A DNA stretch of 64,000 nucleotides from Bradyrhizobium zhengyangense. GTDB lineage: Bacteria > Pseudomonadota > Alphaproteobacteria > Rhizobiales > Xanthobacteraceae. A program made the position numbers and the translations under genes. Shown in pieces: positions 52,559-61,146 of the stretch (the stretch's first letter is position 1; each line of letters opens with the position of its first letter). The stretch covers positions 868,001 to 932,000 of the forward strand of contig NZ_JAKLUA010000001.1 of the NCBI RefSeq assembly GCF_022012435.1, in the 5' to 3' direction. The notes below the pieces were generated by a model. It saw only the letters and a program-made list of their open reading frames with translations, searched no databases and was not told the origin of the DNA.

Positions 52559-54220
52559 ATGTCAGTGACGACCCATCAGAACAAGCGGTCGCGCCAGGCG
52601 CGGCAACAGGTACGGGGAAGCGACGTGACACAGGCTCAGGCGAACAACGGGGCGCCCGTCGTGATCGTCGGCGGCGGACCGGTTGGAATGGGTCTGGCGA
52701 TCGGACTTGGCCAGCGCGGCATCAAGACCATCGTGGTCGAGCGCTATGAGCAACCGCTGCCGATCCCCAAGGGACAGAACCTCACGCAGCGGACGATGGA
52801 ACATTTCGATTTCTGGGGCGCGGAGGCGGCGCTGCGGGCAGCCCGCACCATTCCACCCGATTACGGCATCGGCGGAATGACCAGCTACGGCACGCTGCTC
52901 AGCGGCACCAATTACAATTGGCTCCAGCGCGAACTGGTTCGGCCGTTTTATTTCACCGACAATGAGCGCCTGCCGCAATACGCAACCGAAGCCGTGCTGC
53001 GGCAGCGGGCAGCGCAGCTTCCCGATATCGATCTGCGCTATGGCTGGACTTGTCAGGACGTGCGGTCTGATGCCGATGGCGTCGTCGTCGAAATCGTCAA
53101 CGGCGAAGGGACGAAGCAGAGCTTGCGCGCCGATTATGTTGTCGGCTGCGACGGCAGCCGATCAATCGTGCGCGAGCACGCGGGTATCACCCAGACCCGC
53201 TCCGACCACGATCGCCTGATGGTTCTCCTGGTGTTCCGTTCAACCGAATTGCATCGCTTGCTCAGCAAATATCCGGGCAAGTCCTTCTACAACGTGCTGC
53301 ATCCGGACCTCGAGGGCTACTGGAAGTTCTTCGGCCGCGTCGATCTCGGCACCACCTGGTTCTTCCACGCCCCAGTGCCCAATGACACCACGCGCGACAA
53401 TTTCGATTTCCGGCGCCTGCTTCACGAGGCCGCGGGCGCAGAATTCGACGTCGAATTTGAGCACATCGGATTTTGGGATCTGCGTTTCACGCTCGCAGAC
53501 AGCTACCGCGCAGGCCGCATCTTCGTCGCCGGAGACGCCGCGCACAGCCACCCGCCCTACGGCGGCTATGGCATCAACAGCGGCTTCGAGGACGCCGTTA
53601 ATCTGGCGTGGAAGCTCGCTGCAACCCTGCATGGCTGGGCACCCGCCGCTCTGCTCGACAGCTACGATGCCGAGCGCCGCCCGGTCTTTGCGTCCACTGC
53701 GCGCGACTTCATCGAGGCATCGATCTTCCGCGATCGGGATTTTCTGCGGCAACACGATCCGGCGCGGGACCCGGCGGATTTCGATGCTGCCTGGCACGCA
53801 CGTCATTCCGGCGCGCGCGCGGAGGTCAACGCCTTCGAGCCGAATTACGAGGGATCGCCGATCGTATTCGGCCCGACCGGCGGCGTCAGCAGCGCGATCG
53901 GCTCGCACGCCTATGCGGCGCGCGCCGGCCATCATCTGGCGCCGCAGCCTCTGTCGTCGGGCAAGAATGTCTTCGAGGAAATAGGCGACGGCTTCACGTT
54001 GATCGATTTGACTGAAAACACCGCGGGAGCCGCCTTCGAGCGAGCCGCCGCAGGGCTTGGCATCCCGCTGAAGGTGATCCGGGATACCGCCTCAGACGGC
54101 CGTGAGAGATATGAGGCGCGGCTGATCCTGGTGAGGCCCGATCAGTTTGTTGCTTACGCGGGCAACAACGACGGCGCCGACGCATCTCAGATCCTGGGGC
54201 GCGCCGTCGGTCGATCCTGA
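52559..54220 (+). CDS. FAD-dependent aromatic hydroxylase (PheA/TfdB-like)
   Basis: A 553-residue flavin monooxygenase. FAD-binding motifs are VVIVGGGPVGMGLAIGLG near residues 34-51 (GxGxxG), DYVVGCDGSRSIVREH near 191-206 (DG motif) and GRIFVAGDAAHSHPPYGGYG near 320-339 (GD motif). The C-terminal thioredoxin-like part begins near 430. Family members hydroxylate phenols or aromatic acids using NAD(P)H and O2. The ATG at 52559 sits just after the palindrome; a GTG at 52625 (MTQAQANNG) is an alternative and leaves more room for the operator. Works with the AAHS transporter and IclR regulator. Confidence 0.9.
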   Translation: MSVTTHQNKRSRQARQQVRGSDVTQAQANNGAPVVIVGGGPVGMGLAIGLGQRGIKTIVVERYEQPLPIPKGQNLTQRTMEHFDFWGAEAALRAARTIPPDYGIGGMTSYGTLLSGTNYNWLQRELVRPFYFTDNERLPQYATEAVLRQRAAQLPDIDLRYGWTCQDVRSDADGVVVEIVNGEGTKQSLRADYVVGCDGSRSIVREHAGITQTRSDHDRLMVLLVFRSTELHRLLSKYPGKSFYNVLHPDLEGYWKFFGRVDLGTTWFFHAPVPNDTTRDNFDFRRLLHEAAGAEFDVEFEHIGFWDLRFTLADSYRAGRIFVAGDAAHSHPPYGGYGINSGFEDAVNLAWKLAATLHGWAPAALLDSYDAERRPVFASTARDFIEASIFRDRDFLRQHDPARDPADFDAAWHARHSGARAEVNAFEPNYEGSPIVFGPTGGVSSAIGSHAYAARAGHHLAPQPLSSGKNVFEEIGDGFTLIDLTENTAGAAFERAAAGLGIPLKVIRDTASDGRERYEARLILVRPDQFVAYAGNNDGADASQILGRAVGRS

Positions 54221-54250
54221 CGAGATCGCTCGGCCGCTGGCACGCAAACA

Positions 54251-54418
54251 TCAGGCCGTACCGTCGTCGTCATCGCAGACAGCGTTGATAGCTTCCTTCA
54301 CCTCGACCAGCGCCATCGACAGCAAATAGACGGTCGTGGGCAGACCGATCCGGCGCGCTGCCTCGAGGGCACGCGATAGGTCGCTCGCCAGTTCCTTGAG
54401 CTCGTTTCCCCGTGACAA
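54251..54418 (-). CDS. Small helical protein (55 aa), unknown
   Basis: Read from a TTG at 54418 this encodes SRGNELKELASDLSRALEAA then RRIGLPTTVYLLSMALVEVK, ending CDDDDGTA. The regular heptad-like pattern and acidic tail look coding, and its codon use matches the neighbours. There is no ATG in frame, so the start is uncertain. It follows the operon at 54452-56262 on the same strand and may be its last gene. Confidence 0.5.
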   Translation of the reverse strand: MSRGNELKELASDLSRALEAARRIGLPTTVYLLSMALVEVKEAINAVCDDDDGTA

Positions 54419-54451
54419 TGTCCCGCCTGTCCATCCGCCGATCGCGTCCGC

Positions 54452-55012
54452 CTAGACCGCGACGGCGCCGCTGCTTCTGATCAATTCAGCGCTGGACTGG
54501 ACAGTAGCAAAATTGCCGATGACATTCATCAGCGACTGCTTGTAGTCGGCCGCTTCGCCCGTGGCCGGCTGTCGGCAGGCCACGGCATCGCCGACCACCC
54601 GGCAACGGTGGCTCCGATGAAACCCTTCGACCACAGTGGCAAGGATCGTCTCGTCGAGGGAAAAGCCCGTCATCACGCAGCGCACGTTACGGAGGCTGGA
54701 CATGTGGTCGGCGAAACGGGAGGAGCTGTAAGCCGAAGGCAACGCGTGCTCGAACGTCATCTCGCCGGGCCGGGGCTTGGCTTCGGCGATCCAATCGGTC
54801 AGCCTGGATGACGGATCGAACCACGCTGCCTCCGCAACCCGTTTCAGATGCATCACTGGCCAGAGGTTGCTCCGCCACAACGCCAGCAGCTCCAGGCAGC
54901 GCAGGATTGCGGCGTCGCCGTCGAGAATGACATGGCGACGCCCCGGGATCAGATATTCCATCTGGAGGTCCGCGCAGATCAGGACCAGCGGATCGTCGTG
55001 GGAGACCGGCAT
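54452..55012 (-). CDS. Isochorismatase-fold protein lacking the catalytic cysteine
   Basis: A 186-residue protein with the cysteine-hydrolase fold: LVLICADLQMEYLIPGRRHV near residues 9-28 (Asp of the triad), VMHLKRV near 53-59 (Lys), and MTGFSLDETILATVVEGF near 113-130, the loop that normally holds G-x5-C. Here the cysteine position is Thr (GFSLDET), so the usual nicotinamidase/isochorismatase chemistry is unlikely; it may be a binding protein or a changed enzyme. It is the third gene of an operon with two acyltransferase-like proteins, 25 bp after the previous stop. Confidence 0.75.
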   Translation of the reverse strand: MPVSHDDPLVLICADLQMEYLIPGRRHVILDGDAAILRCLELLALWRSNLWPVMHLKRVAEAAWFDPSSRLTDWIAEAKPRPGEMTFEHALPSAYSSSRFADHMSSLRNVRCVMTGFSLDETILATVVEGFHRSHRCRVVGDAVACRQPATGEAADYKQSLMNVIGNFATVQSSAELIRSSGAVAV

Positions 55013-55037
55013 TGTCTTGCGCAGAGTTGCACCTATT

Positions 55038-55658
55038 TCAGCGGTCGGCGAGTGCGAGGTCCCGCAACGGCGAGGTTACCGTCCGCCCCGCCGAAGCGTC
55101 CAGCACACCCGGACGATCCCAGTCGCCCTCGGGACGGATAATGACGTAGGGATCGCTGTCCAGCGTGATGGCATCCGGCCCCGGCTCTATCTCCAGCAGC
55201 ATCTCTGTGTAGGAGAAATCCGAAAACGTGATCTTTCTGTTGTGGCCGAGCGGCTTGGCGCCGAAATGGGCCCAGAAGTCGACCAGCCGGTCCTGCGCCT
55301 GGCCGTAAATCTTGCGGAACCCCTTGCGCTTCACGAAGTCGATGCTGGCCTGCACCAGCTTGAACGAGAGGCGCGAGCGCCGATATTGATGACGCACCGC
55401 AAGCCGCTCCACCTTGGCGAAGTCGCCGAAGAAACGCACCCGCAAACAGCCCGCCGGCTCGTTGCCGATGTAGCCGATGAAATGGGCGGCAACCATGTCG
55501 TTGCCATCGAACTCCTCATCGAAAGGGCAATCCTGCTCGGCAAGATAGACCGCTGAGCGAATGGCCGTGACCAGCATGAGGTCGCTTGGATCGCGCGCGA
55601 GGCGGATGGTGATGGCGCGGGAGTCAGGCTTGGCGAGAGGAATCCTAGTGCCGTGCAT
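55038..55658 (-). CDS. GNAT-fold acyltransferase
   Basis: A 206-residue protein of the N-acyltransferase fold. The opening IRLARDPSDLMLVTAIRSAV leads to HFIGYIGNEPAGCLRVRFFG near 70-89, KVERLAVRHQYRRSRLSFKL near 93-112 (acyl-CoA loop with RRSR in place of the common Q/R-x-x-G-x-A), and FRKIYGQAQDRLVDFWAHFG near 125-144. The size and arrangement recall the autoinducer-synthase branch of the superfamily, but no exact match is claimed. AAGGAG precedes the ATG at 55658. Its gene overlaps the upstream gene by 14 bases. Confidence 0.75.
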   Translation of the reverse strand: MHGTRIPLAKPDSRAITIRLARDPSDLMLVTAIRSAVYLAEQDCPFDEEFDGNDMVAAHFIGYIGNEPAGCLRVRFFGDFAKVERLAVRHQYRRSRLSFKLVQASIDFVKRKGFRKIYGQAQDRLVDFWAHFGAKPLGHNRKITFSDFSYTEMLLEIEPGPDAITLDSDPYVIIRPEGDWDRPGVLDASAGRTVTSPLRDLALADR

Positions 55659-56262
55659 CTGAAAAACTCCTTGCTTGGATGATCGCGCCAGGCATACGCA
55701 TCGGCTGTCGATGCCACGGTCGCTCGTAACACCAGAGGTCAGGCTGAAAGCTGGCGATCGGCTCGAAGCCCGTCGCCTTCATGATTTCGCGCCCGGCCAC
55801 GGTTGACGGCTGCGCATAGCAGTCCGCGCCGCGAAACCTTATTTGGCGAAGATGAGCCGCAGCCTTGCCAAGACCGGCGATGCCGCGGCCGGTCGCGGCG
55901 ATCGCCCAGATGTAGATCGCGGAAACCTCCTCATTCGCCGCGGCGAGATGGCGCGTGTCGGGCGCCGTCAGGCAGATCTCGTCGAGCAACAACGCGTCAT
56001 GCCCGCGGTCATTGAGAAACAGAAACGCCATGCCGCCGAGCAGCGTACCGTTCCGGGTGAAGGTCAGGATGCTCTGGCGATCGAAAGCGAAATATCTTGC
56101 AAGCTCGATCGCCTCGATCTGCACGCCCGGCACCAGCCGATGCGCCATATCCGAAAGCGCGCCGATTTCCCCGAATTGCGCGCAATGGACATCCACCTCG
56201 GGGCTCAGCGGCAAGGCATCGAAATCATGCCTTGCGGCAAACGAGCCCCTTTCCATCCTCAT
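55645..56262 (-). CDS. GNAT-like protein, first gene of the operon
   Basis: A 205-residue protein with strand-helix patterns of the acetyltransferase fold: ELARYFAFDRQSILTFTRNG near residues 53-72, LLGGMAFLFLNDRGHDALLL near 74-93 and a long helical region NEEVSAIYIWAIAATGRGIA near 109-128, then GREIMKATGFEPIASF near 155. The GRGIAGLGKAA segment could be the cofactor loop. Function unknown. ATG at 56262 has GAGGGA upstream. It starts 71 bp from the divergent LysR gene. Confidence 0.65.
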   Translation of the reverse strand: MRMERGSFAARHDFDALPLSPEVDVHCAQFGEIGALSDMAHRLVPGVQIEAIELARYFAFDRQSILTFTRNGTLLGGMAFLFLNDRGHDALLLDEICLTAPDTRHLAAANEEVSAIYIWAIAATGRGIAGLGKAAAHLRQIRFRGADCYAQPSTVAGREIMKATGFEPIASFQPDLWCYERPWHRQPMRMPGAIIQARSFSDARH

Positions 56263-56333
56263 GTCGTCCCTCTATCGTTCAGGGGTTTTGTACGCCGCAA
56301 CCAGCAGAAGCTTAGCGGCTGGAGATCAGGAGT

Positions 56334-56375
56334 ATGCAGCAAGTATCGCACCGGGGTGCTGCATTGATGCAGCAC
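56334..56375. promoter_or_regulatory. Three ATGCAGCA half-sites at the LysR gene start
   Basis: ATGCAGCA at 56334-56341, its complement TGCTGCAT at 56357-56364, and ATGCAGCA again at 56367-56374. The last two form the 20-bp palindrome GTGCTGCATTGATGCAGCAC (56356-56375). They cover the first codons of the LysR reading frame, so they act either as an autoregulatory operator inside the gene or as evidence that translation starts further downstream. Confidence 0.6.
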
Positions 56376-57374
56376 CATGAAGAAGCGCTAAATGCGTCCT
56401 GGGACGATTTGAAGCTGTTTTTAGCTTGCGCAAAGTTTAAAAGTTTCCGCAACGCCGCCGAAGAGCTCGGGCTCACCTCCACCACATTGATGCGGAGGAT
56501 CGACCGGCTCGAAGAGAGCATCGCTTGCAAGCTTTTCCTGCGCGACCAGAGCGGGCTCACGCTGAGCGACGAAGGCACCGCGATGATTGCCGACGTCGCG
56601 CATATGGAGCGTCACGCCTTCAATGTCTTCCGCCGCGCCTCACGCTCATCGAACGATACGTCGGGCACCGTGCGCGTCGCGGTGACGGAAGGTCCCGGGA
56701 ATTTCTGGATCCTGCCGCGGCTGATCGATTTCCAGAAGACCTATCGCAAGATCACCGTCGATCTGCGCTGCGCGATGGAGCAGGCTGACGTCGCGCGACT
56801 GGAGTCGGACATCGCGATCCAGCTCGAGCCACCGACCAATCCCGATCTCATCGTGGCCAAGCTCGGCCGGCTGCACATCTACCCCTTCGTCTCCAGGGAA
56901 TATGCGAACCTCTACGGCCTGCCCACGACGCTTGCCGAACTGCCGAACCATCGTATCGTCAAGCAGAACGCGCCACAGGTCGACGACAGTGCCTATGCGC
57001 GCATCCTAGGGCTCAAATCGCTCGAAGGCATCGTCGGGATCAAGACCAACTCGTCCGTCGGCGTGCTCTACGCGGTCGAGCGCGGCGCCGGCATCGGCTT
57101 CCTGCCGACGGTGTCGATTGCGCTCGGAGCCCCGCTCGTTGCTGTCGACCTCGGCGTCAGCCACCACGCTGACCTCTGGCTCACCTATCACAAGGAGTTC
57201 CGCACCTCCGAGCGGCACAAGATCGTGGTCGACTGGCTGAAGAAGATCTTCGATCCCAAAACCCATCCCTGCTTCCGCGACGATTTCATCCATCCGAACG
57301 CTTTGGTGCCGATGATGACAGCGGCGCGCGAAGGCTTTGGATTGTCCGGATACATTGCGGCGACGCCGACGTGA
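56334..57374 (+). CDS. LysR family transcriptional regulator
   Basis: A 346-residue regulator, longer than the usual ~300. The HTH region (about 22-82) is WDDLKLFLACAKFKSFRNAA, then ELGLTSTTLMRRIDRLEESI, and the effector-binding domain runs from about 105 to 310. GGAG at 56321-56324 supports ATG 56334; ATG 56367 (MQHHEEALN) is an alternative. The divergent operon of acyltransferase-like genes, 71 bp away, is the likely target. The C-terminal extension (PCFRDDFIHPNALVPMMTAA) is unusual. Confidence 0.9.
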   Translation: MQQVSHRGAALMQHHEEALNASWDDLKLFLACAKFKSFRNAAEELGLTSTTLMRRIDRLEESIACKLFLRDQSGLTLSDEGTAMIADVAHMERHAFNVFRRASRSSNDTSGTVRVAVTEGPGNFWILPRLIDFQKTYRKITVDLRCAMEQADVARLESDIAIQLEPPTNPDLIVAKLGRLHIYPFVSREYANLYGLPTTLAELPNHRIVKQNAPQVDDSAYARILGLKSLEGIVGIKTNSSVGVLYAVERGAGIGFLPTVSIALGAPLVAVDLGVSHHADLWLTYHKEFRTSERHKIVVDWLKKIFDPKTHPCFRDDFIHPNALVPMMTAAREGFGLSGYIAATPT

Positions 57375-57393
57375 GTGGGACGGAGCAGTCCCT

Positions 57394-58578
57394 TCACCAC
57401 CGATATTCGAAGCCGACGGTGCCTTGATGCGATGTCAGCTCGTTGCGGAACTTGCCGTCGTAATTGACATATAGGCGCGCGGTGTTGGTCAGGCTGAGCG
57501 ACGCCGACGCGCCGGCGTCCATGCCGTAACGGCTCTCGCCGATGCCGGGGACGATGATGTTCTGGGTCCCGAGGCTGACCTGCACCGAGCCGAGGTCTTG
57601 ATAAAAATTGTCGACGAACTTGCCGTAAGCCGAGAGATCCAGGATTTTCCGGTCGAAGATGAAGTAGCGCCCGACCTCGGCGCCGATCATGACGCGTGCG
57701 CGCGAGATCGCGCTCGAGCCGACATTGAGGGGATCAAGTCCCCCGGCCTCCTGAAATGCCGCGCTGGTGGCGCGCACATATTCGAGCGCGCCCTTGGGCA
57801 CGATGCGCATCTGATCCTTGGTCCAGTAATAGTTGATCTCGGTGAGCGCGCCGTCGACTGTGGCGTGATACCCCGCGACGGCAAGGCCGAAGCCGGTATC
57901 GCGGCTGGAATGCACCTTGCCGAACCCGTGCACCAGAGCGAAGGCCCAGGTCCAAGGCCCCTTGTCGACGGAACCGTTGAAACCGATCTGCGTCAGGTCG
58001 AGCGTCGCCGACTGAAGCGCGAGCGGCACGTCGATGTCGGTGTGGCTCTGGTCAACGGAGAAGCCGAGATTGACGCCTGGCGCGCCCCGTGCACCGAAGC
58101 CGGCGACACCGCCGAATGTCGTACGCTTGTCTCCAACGAAATCACCCTGCGGATCAGTGCGGACCGAAATGCCGTACCCCTCGTACCAGGTGCGGTAGCG
58201 CGGATCCTCTGCACTCTCCGACGCGCCACCGCCGCCGGGATTGGTGCGCGAGGCCCGGTTGAAGCCGCTCGAGGCCTGGCCGCCCAGCCGCTCCAGAAAA
58301 TTCGAACCCAGATTAAGCGTGCTGTTGCCGGCTGACTGATTGGCATTGGTCGACGTCGCCCCCGGGGTCGGTGATGGCGAAGGCGACGGTGTCGGGCTGG
58401 GCGTCGGCGTTGGCGTGGGTGTCGGAGACGAAGTCGGCGTCGGGGTCTGCGCGAAGGCGGCTGTCGCCGGGATCAACGTGACGGCCGCAAGCGTCATGGC
58501 GATCGCCATCACGATCCGGCGGACACGGTCCAGCCCGATCGTCTGCAGTATCCCTTGGGGCCGCCGAGTGCAGCACAT
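57394..58578 (-). CDS. Short autotransporter with beta-barrel domain
   Basis: A 394-residue outer-membrane protein. A signal peptide near residues 24-43 (MAIAMTLAAVTLIPATAAFA) is followed by a Pro/Thr/Ser linker (TPTPTSSPTPTPTPTPSPTP region). After a short stretch comes an autotransporter barrel of about 270 residues, with WYEGYGISVRTDPQGDFVGD, FGARGAPGVNLGFSVDQSHT and a final aromatic FEYRW. There is essentially no passenger beyond the linker, so it may present only a short peptide or act as a porin-like adhesin. Start could be 58578 or 58509 (MAIAMTLAAV). Confidence 0.82.
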   Translation of the reverse strand: MCCTRRPQGILQTIGLDRVRRIVMAIAMTLAAVTLIPATAAFAQTPTPTSSPTPTPTPTPSPTPSPSPSPTPGATSTNANQSAGNSTLNLGSNFLERLGGQASSGFNRASRTNPGGGGASESAEDPRYRTWYEGYGISVRTDPQGDFVGDKRTTFGGVAGFGARGAPGVNLGFSVDQSHTDIDVPLALQSATLDLTQIGFNGSVDKGPWTWAFALVHGFGKVHSSRDTGFGLAVAGYHATVDGALTEINYYWTKDQMRIVPKGALEYVRATSAAFQEAGGLDPLNVGSSAISRARVMIGAEVGRYFIFDRKILDLSAYGKFVDNFYQDLGSVQVSLGTQNIIVPGIGESRYGMDAGASASLSLTNTARLYVNYDGKFRNELTSHQGTVGFEYRW

Positions 58579-58952
58579 GACGACTATTCCCGAAGCAAAA
58601 TGGCGGCCCGCAAAAATGCAACACGAAGGGCGAGCAGGTGCGACGATTTGTGCTGAACTGCCACAAGGGGTCAACCGGTCCGCGTGCTTTCGCCGGGTGA
58701 TTCCTCCAATTGTGGTTCCGCTGCCACAGGTCGCAAATTGCAGCGGGATGTCTCCAGTGCGGTCTTGAAGTTTGCACGCAGCTTGCTAGCGCGCGGTTTT
58801 CGTGTTGGAATATCGTACACAATCGGAATTGGCCGCTCGGCTGTGCGTTTCGCGACAGGCTCAAGACTCGAACAGACTTCCGGAAGCCCGTTTGTGACGT
58901 GGCACGCGAAAAGCGGCCGCGTCTTTTTAGTATCTAGCGGAGGAGACTGAGG
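58579..58952. other. Intergenic region upstream of the cold-shock gene
   Basis: About 370 bp with no recognised gene. It should contain the promoters of the divergent autotransporter and cold-shock genes, and the last ~150 bp before the csp start is a candidate structured 5' leader, as csp mRNAs often have. No cold-box motif could be assigned by eye. Confidence 0.4.
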
Positions 58953-59159
58953 ATGCCACAAAAGGGCACCGTCAAATGGTTCAACCCAACCAAGGGCTAC
59001 GGGTTTATCAAGCCGAACGGCGGCGACAAGGACGTGTTCGTCCACATCTCGGCCGTCGAGCGTGCCGGACTTTCCACCCTCAATGAAAACCAGGTGGTTG
59101 AATACGACCTCGTGGAGAACCGCGGCAAGTCGTCCGCGGAGAACCTCAAGGTCTCCTGA
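58953..59159 (+). CDS. Cold-shock domain protein
   Basis: A 68-residue single-stranded nucleic-acid chaperone. RNP1 is KGYGFIKP near residues 14-21 and RNP2 is KDVFVHIS near 26-33, inside the five-strand OB barrel MPQKGTVKWFNPTKG to ENLKVS. It binds mRNA and relieves secondary structure at low temperature or in stationary phase. GGAGG (58940-58944) precedes the ATG by 8-9 bases. A strong terminator follows. Confidence 0.97.
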   Translation: MPQKGTVKWFNPTKGYGFIKPNGGDKDVFVHISAVERAGLSTLNENQVVEYDLVENRGKSSAENLKVS

Positions 59160-59196
59160 TCTCTCTCAAAGCTATCAGCGAGAGCTCACGACGATG

Positions 59197-59225
59197 CCCC
59201 CGGCTCCGCCGGGGGATTTTGTTTT
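59197..59225 (+). terminator. Rho-independent terminator of the cold-shock gene
   Basis: CCCCCGGC (59197-59204) pairs with GCCGGGGG (59208-59215) around a 3-base loop, followed by ATTTTGTTTT. It lies 37 bp after the stop codon. Confidence 0.9.
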
Positions 59226-59249
59226 GGAGCAACGAAACACGAGTGTGCT

Positions 59250-59921
59250 TCAGTTCGCCACCGGCGCAATCAGAAAATTCTCTGATGCCCCACTCCCCGC
59301 CGTCTTGCAGACGTCGCCCTCGATCCTGACCTTGCCGGTCGCAAGCAGGCTCAGCGCCGCGGGATAGATGCGGTGCTCGACTTCGAGGATGCGCTCGGAC
59401 AGCGTCTCGGCCGTGTCGTGGTCGCTGACGGGGACAGCGCCCTGCATGACGATCGGGCCGGCGTCCGTCTCGGGGATCACGAAGTGCACCGTCGCGCCAG
59501 ACAGTTTCACGCCGGCGCGCAAGGCCTGGCCGTGCGGGTCGAGGCCGGGAAATGATGGCAACAGCGACGGATGGATGTTGAGCATCCGCCCGTACCACGC
59601 CCTGGCGAATTCGGCAGTGAACAGGCGCATGAAGCCGCCGAGGCAGATCAGCTCGATGCCGTGCTCATCGAGCACGGCCTGCAGCACTTTCTCGAACCCG
59701 GCGCGATCCTTGCCGAACGGCTTGCTCTCGATCACCTGCGTCTTGACGCCGGCCGCCTTGGCTCGCTCGAGCCCGGGCGCGTCGGCCTTGTTCGAGATGA
59801 CGAGCGAGATCTCTGCCGGAAAATCGGCCGCGCTGGCTGCCTTGATTAGCGCGGACATGTTGGAGCCGCGGCCGGAGATCAGGATGGCGACGGGCCGTTT
59901 CACCGCAGCGCCAGTCATCAC
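59250..59921 (-). CDS. purN: Phosphoribosylglycinamide formyltransferase
   Basis: A 223-residue cytosolic enzyme of purine synthesis that formylates GAR with 10-formyltetrahydrofolate. Motifs are [20 protein letters not shown] near residues 12-31, [14 protein letters not shown] near 94-107, [20 protein letters not shown] near 114-133 (catalytic Asn-His) and [19 protein letters not shown] near 151-169 (catalytic Asp). Its ATG overlaps the purM stop by four bases (59918-59921), so the pair is translationally coupled. Confidence 0.96.
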   Translation of the reverse strand: MMTGAAVKRPVAILISGRGSNMSALIKAASAADFPAEISLVISNKADAPGLERAKAAGVKTQVIESKPFGKDRAGFEKVLQAVLDEHGIELICLGGFMRLFTAEFARAWYGRMLNIHPSLLPSFPGLDPHGQALRAGVKLSGATVHFVIPETDAGPIVMQGAVPVSDHDTAETLSERILEVEHRIYPAALSLLATGKVRIEGDVCKTAGSGASENFLIAPVAN

Positions 59922-60991
59922 AGTGCCAGGTCGAGGTGGCCGTTATAGACGACGCGGTGCTCGCCCTCGGCCGGGATCACGGTGCCAAGCTGGGCGACGG
60001 TCTCACCGGCATCGGTGAAGACCCGCACCACCTCATCAACCTTTTCGGCCTCGATGATCGCGATCATACCGATGCCGCAGTTGAAGGTGCGCAGCATTTC
60101 GAGCTCGGCGATGCCGGCTTGCGCGGCCAGCCATTTGAACACCGGCAGCACCGGCAGGCGTGCGAGATCGATGCCGACGCCAAGATGCGAGGGCAGCACA
60201 CGCGGAATGTTGTCGGTGAAACCGCCGCCGGTGATATGAGCGAGGCCCTTGACCGCACCGGTCTCGCGGATCGCCCGCAGGCAGGATTTGACGTAGAGCT
60301 TCGTCGGCGTCAGCAGCGCGCCGCCGAGCGTCATGACCGGGGCAAACGGTGCCTGCGCCTCGAAGCCAAGGCCGGACTGTTCCACGATCTTGCGCACCAG
60401 CGAGAAGCCGTTGGAATGCACGCCCGACGAGGCCAGGCCGATCACGGCGTCGCCCGCAGCGATGTCCTTGCGCGGCAGCAGCGTGCCGCGCTCGGCGGCA
60501 CCGACGGCAAAGCCGCCGAGATCGTAATCGCCGTCCTTGTAGAGGCCGGGCATTTCCGCGGTCTCGCCGCCGATCAGGGCACAGCCGGATTCGCGGCAAC
60601 CCTCGGCGACGCCGGCGACGATCGCGGCCGTGGCCTCCGGGTCGAGCTTGCCGCAGGCGAAATAGTCGAGGAAGAACAGCGGCTCGGCACCCTGCACCAC
60701 GAGGTCGTTGACGCTCATGGCGACGAGGTCGATGCCGATCCCGCCATGCAGGCCGGTCTCGATCGCGATCTTGACCTTCGTGCCGACGCCGTCGGTGGCC
60801 GCGACCAGGACGGGGTCCTTGAAGCCGGCCGCCTTGAGGTCGAACAGGCCGCCGAATCCGCCGATCTCGGCATCGGCGCCCGGCCGTGCGGTGGCGCGCA
60901 CCATCGGCTTGATCAGGTCGACCAAGCGGTTGCCCGCGTCGATATCGACGCCTGAATCGGCGTAAGTGAGGCCGTTTTTGCGGTCGGTCAT
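59918..60991 (-). CDS. purM: Phosphoribosylaminoimidazole synthetase
   Basis: A 357-residue cytosolic enzyme (AIR synthetase) that closes the imidazole ring of FGAM with ATP. Marks are [20 protein letters not shown] near 8-27, [20 protein letters not shown] near 45-64, [15 protein letters not shown] near 66-80, [20 protein letters not shown] near 91-110, [12 protein letters not shown] near 140-151 and [14 protein letters not shown] near 249-262. ATG at 60991 ([10 protein letters not shown]) is chosen over an upstream start. Followed by purN in the same transcript. Confidence 0.97.
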   Translation of the reverse strand: MTDRKNGLTYADSGVDIDAGNRLVDLIKPMVRATARPGADAEIGGFGGLFDLKAAGFKDPVLVAATDGVGTKVKIAIETGLHGGIGIDLVAMSVNDLVVQGAEPLFFLDYFACGKLDPEATAAIVAGVAEGCRESGCALIGGETAEMPGLYKDGDYDLGGFAVGAAERGTLLPRKDIAAGDAVIGLASSGVHSNGFSLVRKIVEQSGLGFEAQAPFAPVMTLGGALLTPTKLYVKSCLRAIRETGAVKGLAHITGGGFTDNIPRVLPSHLGVGIDLARLPVLPVFKWLAAQAGIAELEMLRTFNCGIGMIAIIEAEKVDEVVRVFTDAGETVAQLGTVIPAEGEHRVVYNGHLDLAL

Positions 60992-61146
60992 GCCCGATTT
61001 CCAGTGGGTTTGCGGCTGGTTACGTCGAATTCCGGGGACGCGCAATGGCAAGCGTGGCGCGCCGCCCTATACTATGTAGAGATATCAACCGGTTCAGCCT
61101 CTTAGAGGTCGGATTCAAGGTCAGGTCGGGTGCCGGGAAGCGCCGT

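Noticed and set aside
55038..55658. Naming this protein a homoserine-lactone synthase (LuxI type)
   Set aside because: The general fold and size are similar, but the conserved Arg/Trp/Phe pattern of LuxI proteins and a LuxR partner were not found.
58372..58450. Short tandem repeat as a CRISPR or satellite array
   Set aside because: It is the coding sequence of the Thr/Pro/Ser linker of the autotransporter, with 6-bp codon periodicity and no spacers.
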